A DNA stretch of 64,000 nt from positions 1-64,000 of the forward strand of contig CANIPU010000012.1 in NCBI GenBank assembly GCA_947469485.1, given 5' to 3'. The notes below the pieces were generated by a model that ran no database searches, had not been told where the DNA came from, and saw only the letters and a program-made list of their open reading frames with translations. This DNA comes from Chitinophagaceae bacterium (GTDB taxonomy: Bacteria; Bacteroidota; Bacteroidia; Chitinophagales; UBA10324). The translations under genes were made by a program, and so were the position numbers. Shown one piece after another: positions 62,143-64,000 of this stretch; position 1 is the stretch's first letter, and each line of letters starts with the position of its first letter.

Positions 62143-63273
62143 TCATAATTGGAAACTCAATAATGAAGAAACATAATCAGCATTCGCCCAATGGGTTGTC
62201 AAAAAAATTCCTAAACTTATTTTGTGTTGGTTGTTTTCGCCAAAACTTACAATGGTATGATTAACCCCTAGCTTCTGATACATATCAGTTCCTGATAGTT
62301 GAGTTTGTTTTAGTTGGTATGCAAATAACATTGTAAATGAAACAGGCCCCCACTCCATTTCATCCTGAATAAAAGGTGCAATCGAAATTGATTGTTTTTT
62401 ATAGTTGGTTCCTATTTTTTGTTCCTGAACAAAATGATAATTGGCACTGCTATAAAAAGATTCAACACCAATCGAAAATTTATTCCATCCACCAACATAT
62501 TTTCCAAGACCTGTTTCATTAATTATGATTGGATATATTGGTCCATCAGGAACAAATATTTCATACATTCCTATTCCGGTTCTAAGGGTTAAAACAACAG
62601 ACTTTCTTTTTTGAGAAGTTAATGAATCACGAATGAATGGTTCTTTTTCATTTTTGGCAAATGAATAGCGAAAGCCAAAATCCAAAGTAGGAATATTGAT
62701 ACCAAGATTAGGCATTCTAACATCACCTGTTGATGAATGTGTAAATGAGGAGCCAATTACGAAACTCAATTTTGAATTTGCTTTTATATTTATTTTTAAT
62801 CCTAAGGATGATGAATTATTTATAGACGAAGCAATAACATTGTTTGTTGAATTTTCTAATGCGTCATAATGCTTTGTAAGCCAGGCGATTCCAACCCCAG
62901 CTTCCAACCATAGCTGAAGATCTTTATTTCCCACCAAACGGAATTCAACTTTAGGAACAATAAAATATTCTTCACCTAAAATATTTTTATTGCCAAAGTA
63001 AGTATATCCCGTTGCAAGTCCCCAGGCCGGATAATTCAACATTCGTTGCCATTCTTTACCTCCTTTACTTTGCCAGATAAAATTTAATTCTGCTGTATAA
63101 GAAGGCTGTTCTATTTCAGGTTTAAAATTTACAGTATGTTTTAAGATTTTGCCATATTTTAAAACAGGCTCTAATTCAAATTTGAATGCATTCTTTTTTA
63201 ATTGTTGAGCAGATAATAAAACAGAAAGATGAATCAATAGAACTAATAAAAATCCGTGCTTAAAAAAATTCAT
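62143..63273 (-). CDS. Acyloxyacyl hydrolase (PagL-like) outer membrane protein
   Basis: 376 residues. Signal peptide MNFFKHGFLLVLLIHLSVLL. The first 210 residues show PagL features: GLATGYTYFGNKNILG, LEAGVGIAWLTKHYDALEN, and the catalytic pair His179 and Ser181 in SSFTHSSTGDVRMPNLGIN. The rest contains more beta strands than PagL, making a larger barrel with an extra part. It would remove an acyl chain from lipid A in the outer membrane. Divergent from the next gene, with a TACTTTCG box near its start. Confidence 0.75.
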   Translation of the reverse strand: MNFFKHGFLLVLLIHLSVLLSAQQLKKNAFKFELEPVLKYGKILKHTVNFKPEIEQPSYTAELNFIWQSKGGKEWQRMLNYPAWGLATGYTYFGNKNILGEEYFIVPKVEFRLVGNKDLQLWLEAGVGIAWLTKHYDALENSTNNVIASSINNSSSLGLKINIKANSKLSFVIGSSFTHSSTGDVRMPNLGINIPTLDFGFRYSFAKNEKEPFIRDSLTSQKRKSVVLTLRTGIGMYEIFVPDGPIYPIIINETGLGKYVGGWNKFSIGVESFYSSANYHFVQEQKIGTNYKKQSISIAPFIQDEMEWGPVSFTMLFAYQLKQTQLSGTDMYQKLGVNHTIVSFGENNQHKISLGIFLTTHWANADYVSSLLSFQL

Positions 63274-63300
63274 CTTTAACGAAAGTAATTGAAATTATAG

Positions 63301-63328
63301 TTGTATCAACTGATTGGGTTTATTTTTG
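63301..63328 (+). promoter_or_regulatory. Promoter of the last, partial gene
   Basis: TTG (63301-63303), 17 bases, TATTTTTG (63321-63328), a full -7 match. The ATG at 63333 follows after 4 bases. Confidence 0.45.
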
Positions 63329-63332
63329 AGCG

Positions 63333-64000
63333 ATGACTGTTTGGTCAAAAATTATTCTGGTTCTAATTTTTTTATGTGGGGCATCAATAAAATATTTGAT
63401 GGCACAGAATTATGAAATTACACTTCCCGAAAAATTAAATTACAGTTCAACACATTATGAAGTACTTGGGGTAAACAGTGATGGTATATTGGTAATGAAC
63501 TCCGGAAAAAATACACACTCAGTTTCATTGTATTCAAATGATATGAAGTTGAAGTGGAAGAAACCTATAGCACTAAAAGAAACCGGGCTGGTGAATATTG
63601 GGAAAGTGTTTTTAATGGAAGATTCTGCGGTTGTTATATATACAGTTCAAGCGAAAGGACTGACTATTTTGAAAGCCGTTAAAGTCAATATTCAATTAAT
63701 AGTAATCAGACCTGCAGTTGTTATTGATACTGTTACAACTTCCAGTTTACAATCTGTTCCTAAAGTAAATTATTCAGCATCTTATTTAAGGAAACGGTTT
63801 TTGATTTATTACGAAGATTTGAATACAATTGAAAACAGGAAATTACATTCATTTTGTTTGGATGAATTTTTAAATTATAGTTGGAAGAACGAGTACCTCC
63901 CTTCTGATTTTATTGCCCCAGAAATTATTTCAGCTGAAATAGATGATTCAGTTAATTGCTGGTTTTTATTCGGAGAGAATCAGGTTAAAAATTTTCACAA
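63333..64000 (+). CDS. Exported protein, 5' part only, unknown function
   Basis: At least 222 residues, open to the window edge. Signal peptide: MTVWSKIILVLIFLCGASIK then YLMA before QNYEITLP. The mature part has strands such as YEVLGVNSDGILVMNSGKNT and HSVSLYSNDMKLKWKKPIAL, which look like a propeller-type repeat protein. I do not recognise the family. Its ATG lies 4 bases after a full -7 box and it is divergent from the PagL-like gene. Confidence 0.7.
   Translation, partial: MTVWSKIILVLIFLCGASIKYLMAQNYEITLPEKLNYSSTHYEVLGVNSDGILVMNSGKNTHSVSLYSNDMKLKWKKPIALKETGLVNIGKVFLMEDSAVVIYTVQAKGLTILKAVKVNIQLIVIRPAVVIDTVTTSSLQSVPKVNYSASYLRKRFLIYYEDLNTIENRKLHSFCLDEFLNYSWKNEYLPSDFIAPEIISAEIDDSVNCWFLFGENQVKNFH

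Noticed and set aside
1..64000. Search for phage, insertion sequence, toxin-antitoxin, restriction or CRISPR defence genes
   Set aside because: No integrase, transposase, terminal inverted repeats, cas genes, methylase or toxin-antitoxin pair was seen; the gene content is core and envelope functions.

Overview
The window is chromosomal DNA of a member of the Bacteroidota, probably a free-living aerobic gliding or surface-associated lineage. The support is direct: gliding/type IX secretion genes (gldB, gldC, gldD, gldE), four secreted proteins with type IX C-terminal sorting domains (three type A, one type B), the phylum-typical small ribosomal proteins bTHX and the AURKAIP1/COX24 type, a DUF3127 protein, and promoter-like boxes of the Bacteroidota form TAnnTTTG next to many start codons. 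Heme A synthase implies an aa3-type oxidase. I cannot name a genus. I see no phage, insertion sequence, CRISPR array, rRNA or replication origin.

Layout. 1-2.7 kb: class I ribonucleotide reductase (nrdB, then nrdA cut by the window edge). 3.2-4.9 kb: gldC, a family 2 glycosyltransferase and a small membrane protein. 5.0-10.5 kb: UvrD/PcrA helicase, RecR, a large multidomain glycosyltransferase and a DUF3127 protein. 10.6-19.9 kb: an MBL hydrolase, a 1118-residue propeller/outer-membrane-barrel protein, an EamA transporter, a structured RNA element with terminator, an AhpD-like protein, DNA polymerase I and PdxH. 20.0-21.2 kb: bTHX with a histone-like tail, HU and a tiny lipoprotein. 21.3-27.0 kb: leftward cluster mutY-ssb-gldE-gldD-recG. 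27.0-29.3 kb: two AT-rich glycosyltransferase genes. 29.6-32.7 kb: an IHF/HU-like protein, a TPR protein, a 31-residue ribosomal protein and RNase G. 32.7-38.2 kb: an RND efflux operon. 38.3-41.8 kb: asparaginyl-tRNA synthetase and an LTA-synthase-like sulfatase. 41.9-44.0 kb: rpoN coupled to a PAP2-like membrane protein. 44.0-57.8 kb: four type IX secretion cargo genes, interleaved with a crotonase, gldB and heme A synthase. 57.9-64 kb: tRNA-Phe, a class III aminotransferase, a YCF48-like lipoprotein, two envelope proteins and the start of a further exported protein.

Two themes link the genes. One is genome maintenance: PcrA, RecR, PolA, MutY, SSB, RecG, two HU-family proteins and dNTP supply by NrdAB. 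The SSB and the DUF3127 protein end in the same DDLPF tip. The other is the cell envelope: gliding lipoproteins and membrane proteins, type IX cargo, glycosyltransferases, an RND pump and a lipid A deacylase-like barrel. Most content is ordinary for the phylum. The items most worth a second look are the two-hairpin RNA element at 15.8 kb, the three-unit higher-order repeat in the 1776-residue surface protein, the bTHX tail built from perfect 15-bp repeats, the insertion in asparaginyl-tRNA synthetase, the shared SSB-type tail, and the many -7 boxes that nearly abut start codons.
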